Of a DNA stretch of 64,000 nt, positions 45,366 to 57,475 are shown in pieces. The position numbers and the translations under genes were made by a program. The stretch is taken from the NCBI RefSeq assembly GCF_023091745.1, contig NC_068922.1, forward strand, positions 83,175,533 to 83,239,532. The letters run 5' to 3'. The notes below the pieces were generated by a model, which was not told the origin of the DNA, made no database searches, and worked only from the letters and a program-made list of their open reading frames with translations. This stretch comes from Budorcas taxicolor (Eukaryota; Chordata; Mammalia; Artiodactyla; Bovidae). Position 1 is the stretch's first letter. Each line of letters begins with the position of its first letter.

Positions 45366-46424
45366 TAAAATGATTAAGAAGCTACCAGTGAAAGGTAGGT
45401 TGGATGGTCAGCCTTACTACAGAAGTCATGGCGAATACCTGGCACAGTCTGCAGCCTTAAATGCAGTCTTCAGTCATGACCCTCAGTAAAATAAAAACAG
45501 AGACAAGACTCTTGAGAGAAGCTCTTCAGGTGTTAATTGAACTGACATTCCTTATAAGCCAGACTATTAGTTTGAGGCTTCCTTGCCTATGAGCCCTGCT
45601 GCAGTTGAACAAAAATAATAAACTTATTCTCTTTTAATAAGGGAACCCCAGCAATGGGCATTCCACAACAAAGAGGGATCTCTTGCTGTCTTTTTCTCAC
45701 GCTGCCTTTTGAGTTTCTTCATTCAGATAGCCAAATGAGAAATCAAGCTGAATTCAAATCATGATGCCATCACTTAAGAATCCAATCTCAAAATGCTTCG
45801 GAACCCACAAATTCCTTGGACCAATGACATGAACAGAGATGTGGCCACTTGGAGAACCTTAAGTTAAGGTGACCCTTATCCTCTGATAGAGTTTATGAAG
45901 TATAACTGGATATATTGAATTTATTAATAGTATTAACCTTCTGTACTTTTTGGGGAAGCAATGACACAACCTGCTTATGCTTCCATTACCATCGGCATCA
46001 ATGACATGTCACTCCAAGAGCAGGAAAAAAGAAGGTCTGAAAGAAACAGAAAAATCAAAGAATATAATGAGAAAATTGTATGTTGAAGAGGAAGGGGGCA
46101 ATTCTTGACAATATTATAAGACATTCTTAAAATAGCCGCCATTTTTCTTGTTAACAGCATTTGAAGTAAGAGAGCAGCGGTATTTCGGTGAGCGTGATAC
46201 TTTTGCGTTAGTAATAAGCTGCCAAAAAGATAACTGGGAAATTGCAGACTTTAGAAATTAGGTTCATTGGCCACATGTGCTCTCCTCCCTGGGGAGAAAG
46301 ATCTGCCTGAACTTTTCAAAATTTAAAGGAGCCAAGATAAACCACACTTATTATTTCCTCGGATATTCTAACTGAATGGATGTAAATTTTTTTATAGAAG
46401 TGAAGTGTTTATGGGGAACTGCAG
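45366..46424. other. Intergenic spacer
   Basis: No feature recognised. Confidence 0.5.
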
Positions 46425-46590
46425 GTCAAATTCTGGCTCCATCTCCTCCTAGCTCTGTGGCCAGGTCTTCAGATGACATGAGCCCCAGTAGCCTCCTCTA
46501 TAAAACGGCGACGATGATACTGCTCGCTCAGCAGGGTCGGTGGAACGATGAGACAAAGCACCTGTCACAAGGCCCGCCACACTAGCATCC
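46425..46590 (-). mobile_element. MIR SINE fossil
   Basis: Antisense MIR: CTAGCTCTGTGGCCAGG, CCTCCTCTATAAAACGGCGA, GGTCGGTGGAACGATGAGAC. Confidence 0.65.
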
Positions 46591-46849
46591 CAAACACAGC
46601 ATACTAATCTTATTGCAAAACCCGTTCACCCTGCCCCACAAACCCTTCCCTATTCCACCACGCATGCCCTGTCTCAGGTTCCCTGTTTTACATCCCTTTC
46701 AGAACCCTTCAAGTAACGAGATGTGGAACTGACTTTCCAACACACATCGAAACCTGCCTGCCTGCCAGCGTGTGTGCTGGGTTATTCTCTCCTTCTATGC
46801 AGTCACACATGAAGGCTGCATGCTTCCTCTGAGTTGTGGGTGGTAGTGG

Positions 46850-46940
46850 TGGCATGGTTGCTAAGCCAGGTCTGCCTCTTGTGACCCCATGGACTGTAGC
46901 CTGCCAGGCTTCTCTGACCATGGGACTCTCCAGCGGGATC
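46850..46940 (-). mobile_element. Bov-A fragment
   Basis: Partial antisense Bov-A: GTGACCCCATGGACTGTAGC, CTGCCAGGCTTCTCTGACC, GGGACTCTCCAG. Confidence 0.8.
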
Positions 46941-47110
46941 ATCAGTCAAATCATTCTTGACATTTCACCCAGTTCAGCTCAACTATTTACCTGGGAAAAC
47001 CTCTCATTTTGGGTCAGCATCCCTTGGATTTTACGAATATGGCCACACTCAGCTTGTCAAATCCCTTCTTTAGTCAGCTCATGTTTAACTGAACGATTAG
47101 TGTGTGTGAG

Positions 47111-47330
47111 GGGCTTCCCTGGTGGCTCAGATGGGCAAGAACCTGCCTGCGATGCAGGAGACCCAGGTTCCATGTCTGGATCAGGAAGATCTCCTGGAGA
47201 AGGGAATGGCAACCCACCCCAGCATTCTTGCCGGGAGATTTTCATGAACGGAGGAGCCTGGTGTATCCACGGGGTTGCAAAGAGTCGGACACAAGTGAGT
47301 GACTAGCACTTTCACTTTTTCACTTTTACA
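47111..47330 (+). mobile_element. Bov-tA SINE
   Basis: GGCTTCCCTGGTGGCTCAGA head, Bov-A body, CACTTTCACTTTTTCAC tail. Confidence 0.94.
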
Positions 47331-48565
47331 TGTGAAGAGCTATGCTCAGCTGAGTATGTGTTCAAATAAAACAGTATGGGCCCTGACATTTTGACATTTA
47401 CAACATAATAGACAAACAATAAACAAGTAATCAAGCAAAAATAGATACGTATATAATTATACATTGTTACAACTGCTACAGAAATAATGACCTGACCCGG
47501 TATTGCTGAGAGTGTCGGGGATGGACCTGCTTAGACTGTAGGAAAGGGTGATTTCTTAACGCAAGGAAGATGACTACGGGTTTACGCTAGAGAGGGACCA
47601 AGCCGGACCCATGTTTTCCAGCAGACACTCAGGTTGCTCTGCAGAGAAATGAAGCACAACCGTGTGCATGAGGAGACTAGTGAGGAGCCTGCCACAGATA
47701 TCCAGACAGGAAAGGATCATCGTTTGGACGAGAAGAACCCTACTCGTAACTGCAGACAGAAATGCATGCTTTGGGGGATATTTGCGAAACAGAAACAGCA
47801 GAATTGGATGTTCAAGGTGGGGAGTGGAAGAGAGAGTATTCAGAGTCATAGCTAGGCAAAGGTGAAATCGAACTGTGGTGAAGCCCTGGAGATGAAGTCT
47901 CAGCTCCATCCTTACGGAGAGACATCCAAGGGTACGGTGGGTGGCGGGGAGGAGAGGGTCTTAGCAGTGCGTCCATGTGAGGCTTTCGTTGTAACAGTTT
48001 TGAAAGGAAGGCCTGTGTGCATACAATTTAGAATGGAGTATCTTCAGATTACACGTGCCTCAACCCCCACAGCTCTGTCTACCTGCTTCCAACTTTGAGC
48101 CTTAACCACCAGGTGGGTGGGGCTCCTCTTTATGGCGATGGGGAACATGTGAGGCTGGGAGGGTCAGGGTGGCATTGGACATGGGAGTTTGGGATGCCTG
48201 CCTAGCATTTAGCTCATCATACAAGATCCTAAACAGCTTCTGGATCTTTCCCAACATCAAATCCGTGTTCAAAGAAAAAAATTCCACCATCGACGATGCT
48301 CAGCTTCTAAACTAGTGGTTCTTGAAATTTAAAAATTATCCTTGATAATTTAGAAAACTTACACCCTTTTCCTCTCAGAAAATACACTCCAGAGTGATAG
48401 TTGAATTCTCCCTGAGCCGAGAGCCCATCTCTTTCTCCAAATGCCGTCACCACAGTACGCGAGAGGCCAAGGGAAGATGTTCCATCTTCCCAAAGATTAT
48501 CCTGGTAGGCACAGCAGTTTGCTTTCACGCACAGATCTCGAGATGTTTGTTTAAAATCAGCTATA
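47331..48565. other. Intergenic spacer
   Basis: No feature recognised; open frames on both strands lack domain signatures. Confidence 0.5.
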
Positions 48566-48915
48566 CTGGGCCTCCCTGGTGGCTCAGTGGTGAGGAATCC
48601 CCCGGCCAATGCAGAAGACACGGGTGCGACGCCTGGTCTGGGAAGATCCTACGCGCAGCTAAGCCTGTGCACACAACCCCTGAACCTGTGTCCAGAAGCC
48701 ACAAGTGCTGCACCCACATGCGCCCACATGCAGCATCTCCTGAAGCTTCTCACCCGAGAGCCTGTGCTCAGCAAGAGAAGCTACTGCCGTCAACAGCCCA
48801 CACACGGCAGCTAGAGAGCGGCTCCCACTCGCCACAACTAGAGCAGAGCCTGGGCAGCGACGAAGACCCAGCACAGCCAGAAATAAGTAAGTTAATAAAT
48901 AAGCTGAAAAAAAGT
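48566..48915 (+). mobile_element. CHR-2-type SINE, complete
   Basis: GGGCCTCCCTGGTGGCTCAG head, body CTGGTCTGGGAAGATCC, single internal unit CAACTAGAGCAGAGCCTGG, tail GAAGACCCAGCACAGCCAG and A-rich end. Confidence 0.88.
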
Positions 48916-49814
48916 AAAATCAGCCATATTGCTCTGCAGTCTCAACTTGTCCCCACAGTGGCACGACACGGGAGGACCATGCCATGTCCTAGGGTTCCTA
49001 CGCTGACGCCTTCTGAGAATGCTTATTTTTGAAGCACATTTTCATCCTTTGAGTGTTCCCAGGCAATACTATTTGAAAGAACTGAATGTATTTCTTAGCC
49101 TCAATAATATGTGCTGGTTGTTTTTTTTTTTTTTTTTAAGAGCACCGGCTGATCACTGGAGAAATTCACGAATGCTAAGTAAATTCATGAACGCTAAATG
49201 TTGCTGCACGGGGCGCCTCTTGCCTGCTCACTCGCTCTTGTCTCTCAAATGTCCTTTGGCTTATTCACTGCTTCATGTTACAATGTCTCTGACTTTGCTG
49301 CCTAATTTCACGACAAACCTAGGGAAAGGCAGTATTAGGAGATGCTCCTGACCCACATTGCTTATAGGAAAATAAAGATGTTGCTTATCAAATCATCAAA
49401 CTATCAATGCAAATTGTATTAAGACCTGAATTCAGTTCCCATGACAACAGTAACTTTGGCAAGATTGTCCAGAAATTAAAGGGATTCCATGAAACAAACA
49501 GGAGCCTCTGTGAGTTTGGAGTCCTCACGTGGACCCCAAACTTGATTGTGCTCGGCAAGCCAGCATCCACCTGTCACCTCCACTAGAGAGCTTCTTGAGG
49601 ACAAAGATTTCCATGAGCCTAGGCGTGTGACCACATACTTCGCACAGAGTAAATACAAAACACGCACAAAGGAACTGAATGGTGAGACGGGTTTGCCTAC
49701 TCGACTTGCTGAATCTAAAGCTTTCGCATTTTGTTTTCCTGTTATAATTTTGGGGGTGCCCACTGTCTTGAGGAACTTTATCAGGCATGCGCCACAGTCT
49801 CTTTGATTGCTCAG
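48916..49814. other. Intergenic spacer
   Basis: A T-run near 49122..49137 and an L2-like trace near 49590..49680; nothing else recognised. Confidence 0.5.
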
Positions 49815-49985
49815 AGAATCATGCTGATGATACTGTCCCCATTTTGCTAATGAAAAAGCAGATGCTCCGAGGAATTCAGTCACTTGTCCAGCTTCCAAGA
49901 AAACCTGCTGGACGGTTCATGCTTTTCCCACTCCATCACTCACTCTGCTGCTGTGAACCTGGCCTCCAGAATGTCCACCAGACAC
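49815..49985 (+). mobile_element. Probable MIR SINE fossil
   Basis: GATACTGTCCCCATTTTGCT, AATGAAAAAGCAGATGCTCC, AGTCACTTGTCCAGCTTCC in MIR order. Confidence 0.55.
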
Positions 49986-50084
49986 GGAAGCATTAGCCTA
50001 CCACAGGACCTTTGCACTTGCTTTCCCTTGGGCCTAGAACGCTGTCTTCCCAGCTATTTATATACTCACTTCTTTCTAAGAAAA

Positions 50085-50322
50085 CGTGTTTATTTGGCTG
50101 CACTGGGTCTTTGTTGAAGCGCACAGGATCTTCCTTGCGTTGTGCAGGATTTTCTGCTGCGGCACGAGGGCTCCGGAGCAGCGGGCTCGCAGGCCCAGAA
50201 GCTGCCGCACTTGGGCTTAGTAGCGCCACAGCATGTGGGGTCTCAGTTCCTGGCCAAGGATTGAACCTGCGTCCTGCATCGAAGATGACTCTTAACTACT
50301 GGACCGCATGGGAAGTCCCCAC
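50085..50322 (-). mobile_element. CHR-type SINE
   Basis: Antisense: TTTGGCTGCACTGGGTCTTT, CTTGGGCTTAGTAGCGCCAC, TGGCCAAGGATTGAACCTGC, ACTGGACCGCATGGGAAGTC. Confidence 0.78.
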
Positions 50323-51019
50323 TCACTTCTTGTATTCTACCTTTCAATATCATTTCTTCAGATAGGCTCTTCACGAGCACTCAACCCAATCTCCTTCCTT
50401 CCTGGCCCCCGTCTATTCCTGAGCCCTGTTTTATGTTTTGCCGCAGCGCTTACTGCTGCCTGTCAGTATGTTACATTATGCAATGCAGCTTGAGTTCAAC
50501 TATTTCCTAAAATTTTAGAATTTAACATATCTGTTGACTGGCTTCAGATGACTTAATGTTGTAGCTACTGGGCTTCTTTCCCCCCATTTGTTTTCTGTTC
50601 GTATGTGACATTTTTCCATTTACGAGTTGATACAGTTTAGGCAGATAATAGAAGATGCCAATTTGAAGGCGTTGTGAGCAGCATTACCACCCTTGTGGAA
50701 CGTTTCATTGCATTCTTTATTTTCTCTTGCATTCTTCTTGATTGGTGGACCTTTATTTTTTTCTGTTTCTTTTTTTGTTGCTATCATCACTGTGTTCCAA
50801 CCCAAAGTTAACTAAAAATTAATCCACAAAAATATTAAAATGTGATACCTCCCCTAAGCCTTGCTTTTCATTTATCATCTTTACGTCCTTGCCAGTAATT
50901 TTTTTTGGCATTTCTTTTAACTTTGTATTCAACAAGAATTGATGGGGTGTGAGAGCAGGAGTCTGGCTATGATCAAAATTTTACAAAGGGATGTAATTTA
51001 TTAAAAAAAAACAGCAATA
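50323..51019. other. Intergenic spacer
   Basis: No feature recognised; A-run at 51002..51011. Confidence 0.5.
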
Positions 51020-51226
51020 AGGGTGACGGCTAGCCTTTCCTGAGTGGACACTACCTGTAGCACAGTGTTCATGGGCTTCACCCGCGTTTTTGGATGGTAC
51101 TTGCGGTAACCCTGGGAAGGCAGCAAGCACAGCAACTGGAAAGCTTGTTGATAAGTGGTGGAAACAGGGTTTGAACCCAGACAGTCTTGACTGAAATTGT
51201 TCTTAACTGCTCTGCCATGTTGCTGG
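51020..51226 (+). mobile_element. MIR SINE fossil
   Basis: GATAAGTGGTGGAAACAGGG, TTTGAACCCAGACAGTCTTG, GTTCTTAACTGCTCTGCCAT form the MIR 3' half. Confidence 0.72.
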
Positions 51227-51364
51227 TACATTTGGGAGCTACCACCAGCTTTCCGTCCCTGAAATTCAGTACAGGCACAGCGCAGGAAGGCGCCCCTGCA
51301 GGCAGAGCTGAGCAGACAGACCCCGGAGGCTCATGCAGTGAGGCAACGGGATGTGCCTTGAGGC

Positions 51365-51560
51365 TGACTGCTCACTTAGTGCCTATATAAGTGCTCACAG
51401 ATTTCATAACGCTTTTGGTCTCATCAACTCTAAGAGGCAGGTGGTATTATCTAGTTCATTTTATGTTTAGGGAGACAGAAGCAAGACCAGGAGATGCCAT
51501 CTGTCCAATTTTGCCCAGCTGGTAAGAAGCAGGAGAAGTAGGAGCCATACCTTTGATACA
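51365..51560 (+). mobile_element. Second MIR SINE fossil
   Basis: CTCTAAGAGGCAGGTGGTAT, TATGTTTAGGGAGACAGAAG, CCCAGCTGGTAAGAAGCAGG. Confidence 0.6.
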
Positions 51561-52365
51561 AAACTTACCCCCTTACCAACATGGCTTTGCCCTCAACAGA
51601 CAGAAGCTTCTTGTTCAGATGCAACACTTCACAATGATTCTTTGTTTATCTTTTTTACTTATTTCAGCTAAAAATCTCGAGGGACAGGCTGTGCAGTGTA
51701 AGGAGCCTAGAAGCCACAAATACTCTTTAAAATGTCCAACAGTAAAAAATAATAGGAGAGTAGGAAAGAGAAACGGTTCCCATAAATCAAGGGTTTCCCT
51801 CCACCTTCATCTGAGCATTTCCAATTGGCATGGAGTTTTCCAGAGAGAAAACTTTTATATTCGTGGGGGATTTAGAGTCAATCAATAGCCTCAAATCTCA
51901 CATTATTAAAGTAACTCTGAACCTGTCAAGAATTCTGACCCGTAAACCACGTTTCTGTGTTGGAACCATATTAGCCACAGAATGGGTCAAAAATCTCATT
52001 TTTCAATATTTTTCAATCCACTTCATCAACCAGATGGTAACTGACAAGCACCCCCAGAGTAACATTTAAGAAAACAATTAGAAGAGAAGCTTCTGGGGGA
52101 TCAAGAAGTGTCGGCCACAGGGAATGAACCATTAAATCAACGTTTTTAAGCAGAGTCCCGGTGCCATTTGAAAACACTGGGAAACAGTCAAGAAACTCCC
52201 GAGTCATGGTGGAAAGCAATGCTGACAATCTCTACATTTTGTCGGTACTTTTGCACAGAGTAGAAAGGTCAGGCAGCAAAGTGCTTCACAAGATACTGTG
52301 CACAGTAATCCCCATGGAGGAGAGGGGAGGGGACTTGTTTAAACGCAAACCCTAGTTGAGGGCAG
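51561..52365. other. Intergenic spacer
   Basis: No feature recognised. Confidence 0.5.
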
Positions 52366-52715
52366 GAGAAGACTCTTGAGAGTCCCTTGGACTGCAAGGG
52401 GGTCAAGCCAGTCCATCCTAAAGAAAATCAACCCTGAATATTCACTGGAAGAACTGACGCTGAAGCTGAAGCTACAATACGTTGGCCACCTGATGCGAAG
52501 AAACAACTCACTGGAAAAGACCCTGATGCTGGGAAAGATTGAAGGCAGGAGGAGAAGGGGGTAACAGAGGATGAGATGGCTGGATGGCATCACCGACTCC
52601 ATGGACATGAATCTGAATGAACTCTGGCAGTTCCTGGAGGACAGAGGAGCCTGGTGTGCTACAGTCTCTGAGGTCACACAGAGTCAGACCTGACTTAGCG
52701 ACTAAACAGCAACAA
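52366..52715 (+). mobile_element. BovB 3'-end fragment
   Basis: GAAGACTCTTGAGAGTCCC through GGAGGAGAAGGGGGTAACAG to GACTTAGCGACTAAACAGC. Encodes only the last BovB residues. Confidence 0.92.
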
Positions 52716-52799
52716 ATTCAGGAGGCCTGGGCTGGAGCCTAAAATTTTACATTCCTAACACTTTCCCAGATGATGGGTTATATTTTGAGTGTAAAGCTT

Positions 52800-52950
52800 G
52801 CATCATGGAAAAGTCACCCGCTTTCAAATCAGAGAGACATAGGACTGATGCTCACCTCTGCCACTGCCTTGCTGGATAACCTCAAGGAATCTTTACCTTC
52901 TCTGAGACTCTGTTTCCTCATTTGTCAAGTTTGCCTGGTAAGACAGAACC
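52800..52950 (-). mobile_element. MIR SINE fossil
   Basis: Antisense MIR: CACCTCTGCCACTGCCTTGC, ACCTTCTCTGAGACTCTGTT, TCCTCATTTGTCAAGTTTGC. Confidence 0.7.
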
Positions 52951-53215
52951 CATACGACTGCCCTGCAGTGTCTGGGAAAGAGGAAGAATTCAATTGAGTG
53001 AAGCCATACCAATAATAATGCATATTATTGTTATTATTGTCTCAAAAGGTGGAGACAAAATGTAGAATATGCTAGAGGTGAAGTCAAGATGTGGATGGGA
53101 TCCCAAAAGTCATCAAAGGAGGTTTTCCTGTTCGTTTATTGAGCATCTTCCTGCAAGACTCAGCTTGAGAACTTGAACGTGTGCCACTCCTGTGACTGAG
53201 AGAGTCAATCATCGC
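52951..53215. other. Intergenic spacer
   Basis: No feature recognised. Confidence 0.5.
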
Positions 53216-53410
53216 GGGACGTCCCAGGCAGTCCAGCGGTGCCAGTAGTGGTGGTGGGGGGGGGGGGGGGGTGTCAGCATTTGATCCCTGGTCAGGGAGC
53301 TAGGATCACACTTGCATCACGGCCAAAGAACCAAAACATAAAATAGAAACGATGCCGCAACAAATTCAAGAAAGACTTAAAAAATGGTACACACCAAAAA
53401 AAAAAAGAAA
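53216..53410 (+). mobile_element. CHRL-like tRNA-derived SINE with an expanded G run
   Basis: GTCCCAGGCAGTCCAGCGGT head, TTTGATCCCTGGTCAGGGAG B-box region, ending in A-rich sequence. A run of 16 G at 53256..53271 lies where related copies have a short GGGGGC. Confidence 0.75.
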
Positions 53411-53447
53411 AAAACTTTAAAAAAGGGGGTAAATCATCTTATTAACC

Positions 53448-54085
53448 CTTATCACCAACCATGACTTCATGGCAAATAGAAGGGGGAGAGAGGAAGCTGT
53501 GACAGGTTTTATTTTCTTGAGCTCCAAAATCACTGCAGATGGTGCTGCCACCATGAAAAGGAAAGATGCTTGCTCCTTGGAAGGAAAGCTATGACAATCT
53601 TAGACAGCATATTAAAAGCAGAGACATCACTTTGCTGACAAAGGTCCATATAGTCAAAGCTATGGTTTCCAGTAGTCATGTAGAGATGTGAGAATTGGAC
53701 CATAGAGAAGGCCTGACACTGAAGAATTGATGTTTTCGAACTGCAGTGTTGGAGAAGACTCTTGAGAGTCCCTTGGACTGCAAGGAGATCCAACCAGTTA
53801 ATCCTAAAAGAAATCAGTCCTGACTATTCGTTGGAAGGACTGATGCTAAAGCTGAAGCTCCAATACTTTGGCCACCTGATGCGAAGAGCTGATTCATTGG
53901 AAAATATCCTGATGCTGGGAAAGACTGAAGGAAAAAGGAGAAGGAGCGACAGAGGATGAGGTGGTTAGACAGCATTACTGACTCAGTGGACATGAATTTG
54001 AGCAAACTCTGGGAGATAGTGGAGGACAGGGAGCCTGGTGTGCTGCAGTCCATGGGTTGCAAAGGATCCGGCAGAAATGAAGACT
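53448..54085 (+). mobile_element. BovB 3' fragment
   Basis: TGACTTCATGGCAAATAGAA, CCAAAATCACTGCAGATGG, then TTGAGAGTCCCTTGGACTGC, CACCTGATGCGAAGAGCTG. Several small deletions. Confidence 0.92.
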
Positions 54086-54250
54086 GTGCTAATATCACTT
54101 GCATCTCACAGAGAAAGAAACTGAAGCTCCGATCCATTGGCTTATCCAAGATTGCATGGCCCACTGTGGTAAAGGAGGGCACTGAACTCAGCTCTTTATC
54201 AACATCAAGAGCTCTTAGCCTCTCACTCTCCATCATTAGCAAGGGGCCTT
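54086..54250 (+). mobile_element. Probable MIR SINE fossil
   Basis: CTCACAGAGAAAGAAACTGA, TTGGCTTATCCAAGATTGC, GAGGGCACTGAACTCAGCTC. Confidence 0.55.
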
Positions 54251-54979
54251 GAGTATACAGCCGGCAGGCCAAGTTGAGTAAGGTGTGTCCCTACCTTAGA
54301 GGAGCTCTCAGCCCCTTGGGGGAGGCTGTTGAAGACCATTTGAGATGTAACTCCAACAGAAAAATATCACTCGAACTACTAAAAGAATGGAAAAGCCAAT
54401 CAGTGAGGCACTCACTTCCATAGATTTGCAGCGGAGATCTGAGTGTAAGGTGTCATTGGGAGGAGTCTGTGCATGCTGAGGTCCACAGTTATTCTTAGAA
54501 TACCAGTTGCTCTAGAAGCGAGTGAGTTAAAGCACTTTGCCTGAATCCCCTCACCTATTAAATGGAGCCACCTTCATGGAATTATTCCACTCCTGTTGTG
54601 TTGAATTGCTTTTCACATTCCCTTTGGTTCCTGGTATGTAATCCTGAGTATTTCATCTGCTGACTTCTTGATGCCGGACTCAGGTGAGAGGCCCTGGCAA
54701 AGAAAGCTTGGTTCTCTGATTGTTTGCCACAAGTGACAAAAATCCAATTCAGACCACTTTAAGGGGAAAAACAATGTTATTTATTGACTCACTGACCTGA
54801 GAAATCTAGGGTGATGGTCTGACTTCAGGAACAGCTAGACCCAGGGGTCCGAAAAGCTCCCGCAGGACCTAAGCTCTCTGTCTCTCGATTTGGCTTCCGT
54901 TTGCACTTCTCAGTTCTCCTGTGTCTCCTGCTGGTGGCAAGCCAGCCCCCAGGGGCTCTGCGCGTGTACAGCTCTGTCC
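54251..54979. other. Intergenic spacer
   Basis: 54730..54980 has a GTGACAAAAATCCAATTCAG-type start resembling 56588..56640 (GTGACAGAAATCCCAGGCC), probably the same ancient repeat of unknown class. Nothing else recognised. Confidence 0.45.
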
Positions 54980-55195
54980 ATGTGTGCGTGCTCAGGCATG
55001 TCCCACTCTTCATGACCCTTTGGGCTGTAGCTTGCCAAGTTTCTCTGTCCATGAGATTTTTCAGGCAAGAACACTGGAATGGGTTGCCATTTTCTCCTCC
55101 AGGGGATCTTCGCAACCCAGGGGTCAAAGCAGCGTCTCCTGTGTCTCCTGCATTGCAGGCAGATTCTTTACTTGCTGAGCCATCGGGGAGCCCAC
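54980..55195 (-). mobile_element. Bov-tA SINE
   Basis: Antisense Bov-A body (GGGCTGTAGCTTGCCAAG, GAATGGGTTGCCATTTTC) then head (TTTACTTGCTGAGCCATCGG). Confidence 0.92.
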
Positions 55196-55643
55196 TGATA
55201 TAGCTGTCAAAATGTAAACTTCCTTTCCAATGATTGCAAGAGATGTGCTGGGTCTATTACAGTGGACTGACTTGGGACTTGGATCTATGCTTAAAGCAAT
55301 CCCATGACCAAGGGGATAAAGTTGGTCAGGAGCTGATCATGTGACCACCCCTCAGGCGTCACCCAGGGACCATGTGGAAGGCGTGTGGGAAGAGTGGTGT
55401 ACTAAAATGCTGCCAGAACAAGTATCTGGCTGATGAAAGCATTGGAAAGTTGCCATGGCGCTGATGGACAAGGTCTCACAGATACCAAGAAGTGACAGGA
55501 GGACTGGAGAGAGCTGTGGAGTTAGGAGTGTGAGAGCCACCGTAAGAGGGTCCACCCATCTTTCCTGATCACCGTCTCCAGCCACCTAATACGAAGACTT
55601 AACATGGAGGAGGAGTGCAGGCTTCTGCTGGGACACGGTGAAC
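55196..55643. other. Intergenic spacer
   Basis: No feature recognised. Confidence 0.5.
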
Positions 55644-55795
55644 TTCCCAGGTGGCTCAGTGGTAAAGAACCTGCCTGCCGATACAGGAGACTCAGGTTCC
55701 ATCCCTGGGCTGGAGAGATCCCCTGGAGGAGGAAATGGGAGTGCTCTTGCCTGGAGAATCCCGAGACTTAGCCACTGAACAACAACAACAAAGCC
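55644..55795 (+). mobile_element. Bov-tA SINE, internally deleted
   Basis: Head CTTCCCAGGTGGCTCAGTGG and B-box region are present. The Bov-A body is shortened twice (after GAGGAAATGG and after GAGAATCCC), ending AACAACAACAACAAAG. Confidence 0.88.
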
Positions 55796-57169
55796 GGGGC
55801 AAGGTATTTCTTATGAAACTCCTGGTCTAAAATGGTACTGCTTTGGAGGCAGCCATAAGGCATAGTCCTCCCCACCATCCGTGTGGCCCTATGGGTACAG
55901 GAACATGGTACAATTTCCCAAGTGAGTACAAAGGCAACTCATCTTAGGCTTTTCCAAGACCCCAAACAGCAATGACTTCTCTAAATGAGGCACCCTCCTG
56001 AGCAACCTAACGGAATAGCAGTGCTGACTGGTGCTGGCAACTGTAGCGAAACACTCTCTGATCGCCACCAGGCCAGCCTGAGAAGGAAAAGGGGGAAATG
56101 CAGTATTTGCACATCGGCACGCACACGCACATGCGGGTGTATAGAAATCACTCAGTTCAGGGCAGCAGACCACCCGGAGCTACAGAGTGAAGCCAAAGGG
56201 AGGAACGGGATTTACTGGGGCAGTGCAGATTCTGCTCGAGGCCTCAGGGGTCCGGATACCATGGAAATAGCGATTGTATTCAAGGCTATTTTCCATGATC
56301 CACATATCAGTGAAGAAGCTTCATACTGGGGCAATGTAATGATCCACAGAAAATTGCCAGCAAGTTAAAAAGCTGTATTGTGTTGATTACTGTACTGGAT
56401 CGCCACATCCCTTTCAGTGTGATCTCTTGACAAGGGACACCACAGGACTGATGACCTCAACACAAATGGTTTGGAAGCTCAGTAGAGAGTGCAGATCTAA
56501 GGTGAAGAGGAGTTATTTTCTAGGATTATGACTTTTATAGAGCTATCCATTTTTGCTTAGAGAAGTTAGCATTGCTACTCATTGTAAGTGACAGAAATCC
56601 CAGGCCAAACTGGATTAAGCAGGAAACACAGCTTGTTCCGGAGCTGAAGAAGCCCACGGAGGCTGCGGGCCTGGCTGTGCCGAGGACTCCTGTGGCGTCG
56701 CCAGGACTCTCTCCCTTCCGGCGCTGCCTTCCACTGCACTGGTTTCATCCTCGAGCTCATTCTGTGGTTCCCAGTTGCCACAGAGCTTCAACCATCCCAA
56801 GTTAAAGCTGACGGAAAACATGCTCTCCTGTGTGTCTCCATCACAAGCCCTGTGGGTCTCCATCACAAGCCCTGTGGCACGCGTTGGACAGGCCAGCGCA
56901 GATCCCTTGTCTCCCTGGTGGCCCGTCACCACGCGGGAGGAGTGTTATCACCCTAACTGCCCAGTTCTGGCTCACTGCATCCACCCAGTGAAGAAGGGAC
57001 AGAGCTCCTCTTGGCGGAGAAGGGGCTGCTTCCTCAGGAAACACAGGGCAGTGTTACAGGAGAAAAAAGAATGCCTTCTTCATAGGCATAAAATATTTAT
57101 TAAAAAGGATCTGGGGCAAGGGAGAAGCAGATATGGGCTATTAGCGCGCATGTGTGGAGTCTAGGCAAG
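55796..57169. other. Intergenic spacer
   Basis: No gene recognised. Contains the tandem CCATCACAAGCCCTGTGG (56838..56855 and 56859..56876) and the ancient-repeat trace near 56588. Confidence 0.5.
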
Positions 57170-57475
57170 CAGTGCAGACGGACCTATTTGCACAGCAGAC
57201 GTAGAGAGTGACTGTGTGGACACCAAGCTGGGGAGAAAGGGGTCGGGCGCACTGGGAGATCGGAGGTGACATGTACACACCGCTCTGCGTAAAGCAGACA
57301 GCTGACGAGAGCCTCCCGTAGAGCACGGAGGACGGCACCCAGGCTCCGCCGTGCCCTGAGGGTGAAGGACACCCAGGACGGGGGGATGCACGTGTGTGTA
57401 CAGCTGACACATTCTGCTGCACAGCAGAAACGAACATGCCACCACAGAGCAACTAGACACCAGTAAAAAATTTAA
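57170..57475 (+). mobile_element. L1 3'-end fragment
   Basis: GACTGTGTGGACACCAAGCT, GGTGACATGTACACACCGC, AAAGCAGACAGCTGACGAGA, GCACAGCAGAAACGAACATG in the order of the artiodactyl L1 3' UTR, but with unusually many CG dinucleotides. Confidence 0.75.

Noticed and set aside
52376..52564. Arg-rich short peptide ending GRRRRG found in many places
   Set aside because: It is the C-terminal region of BovB ORF fragments, present in each BovB 3' end here.
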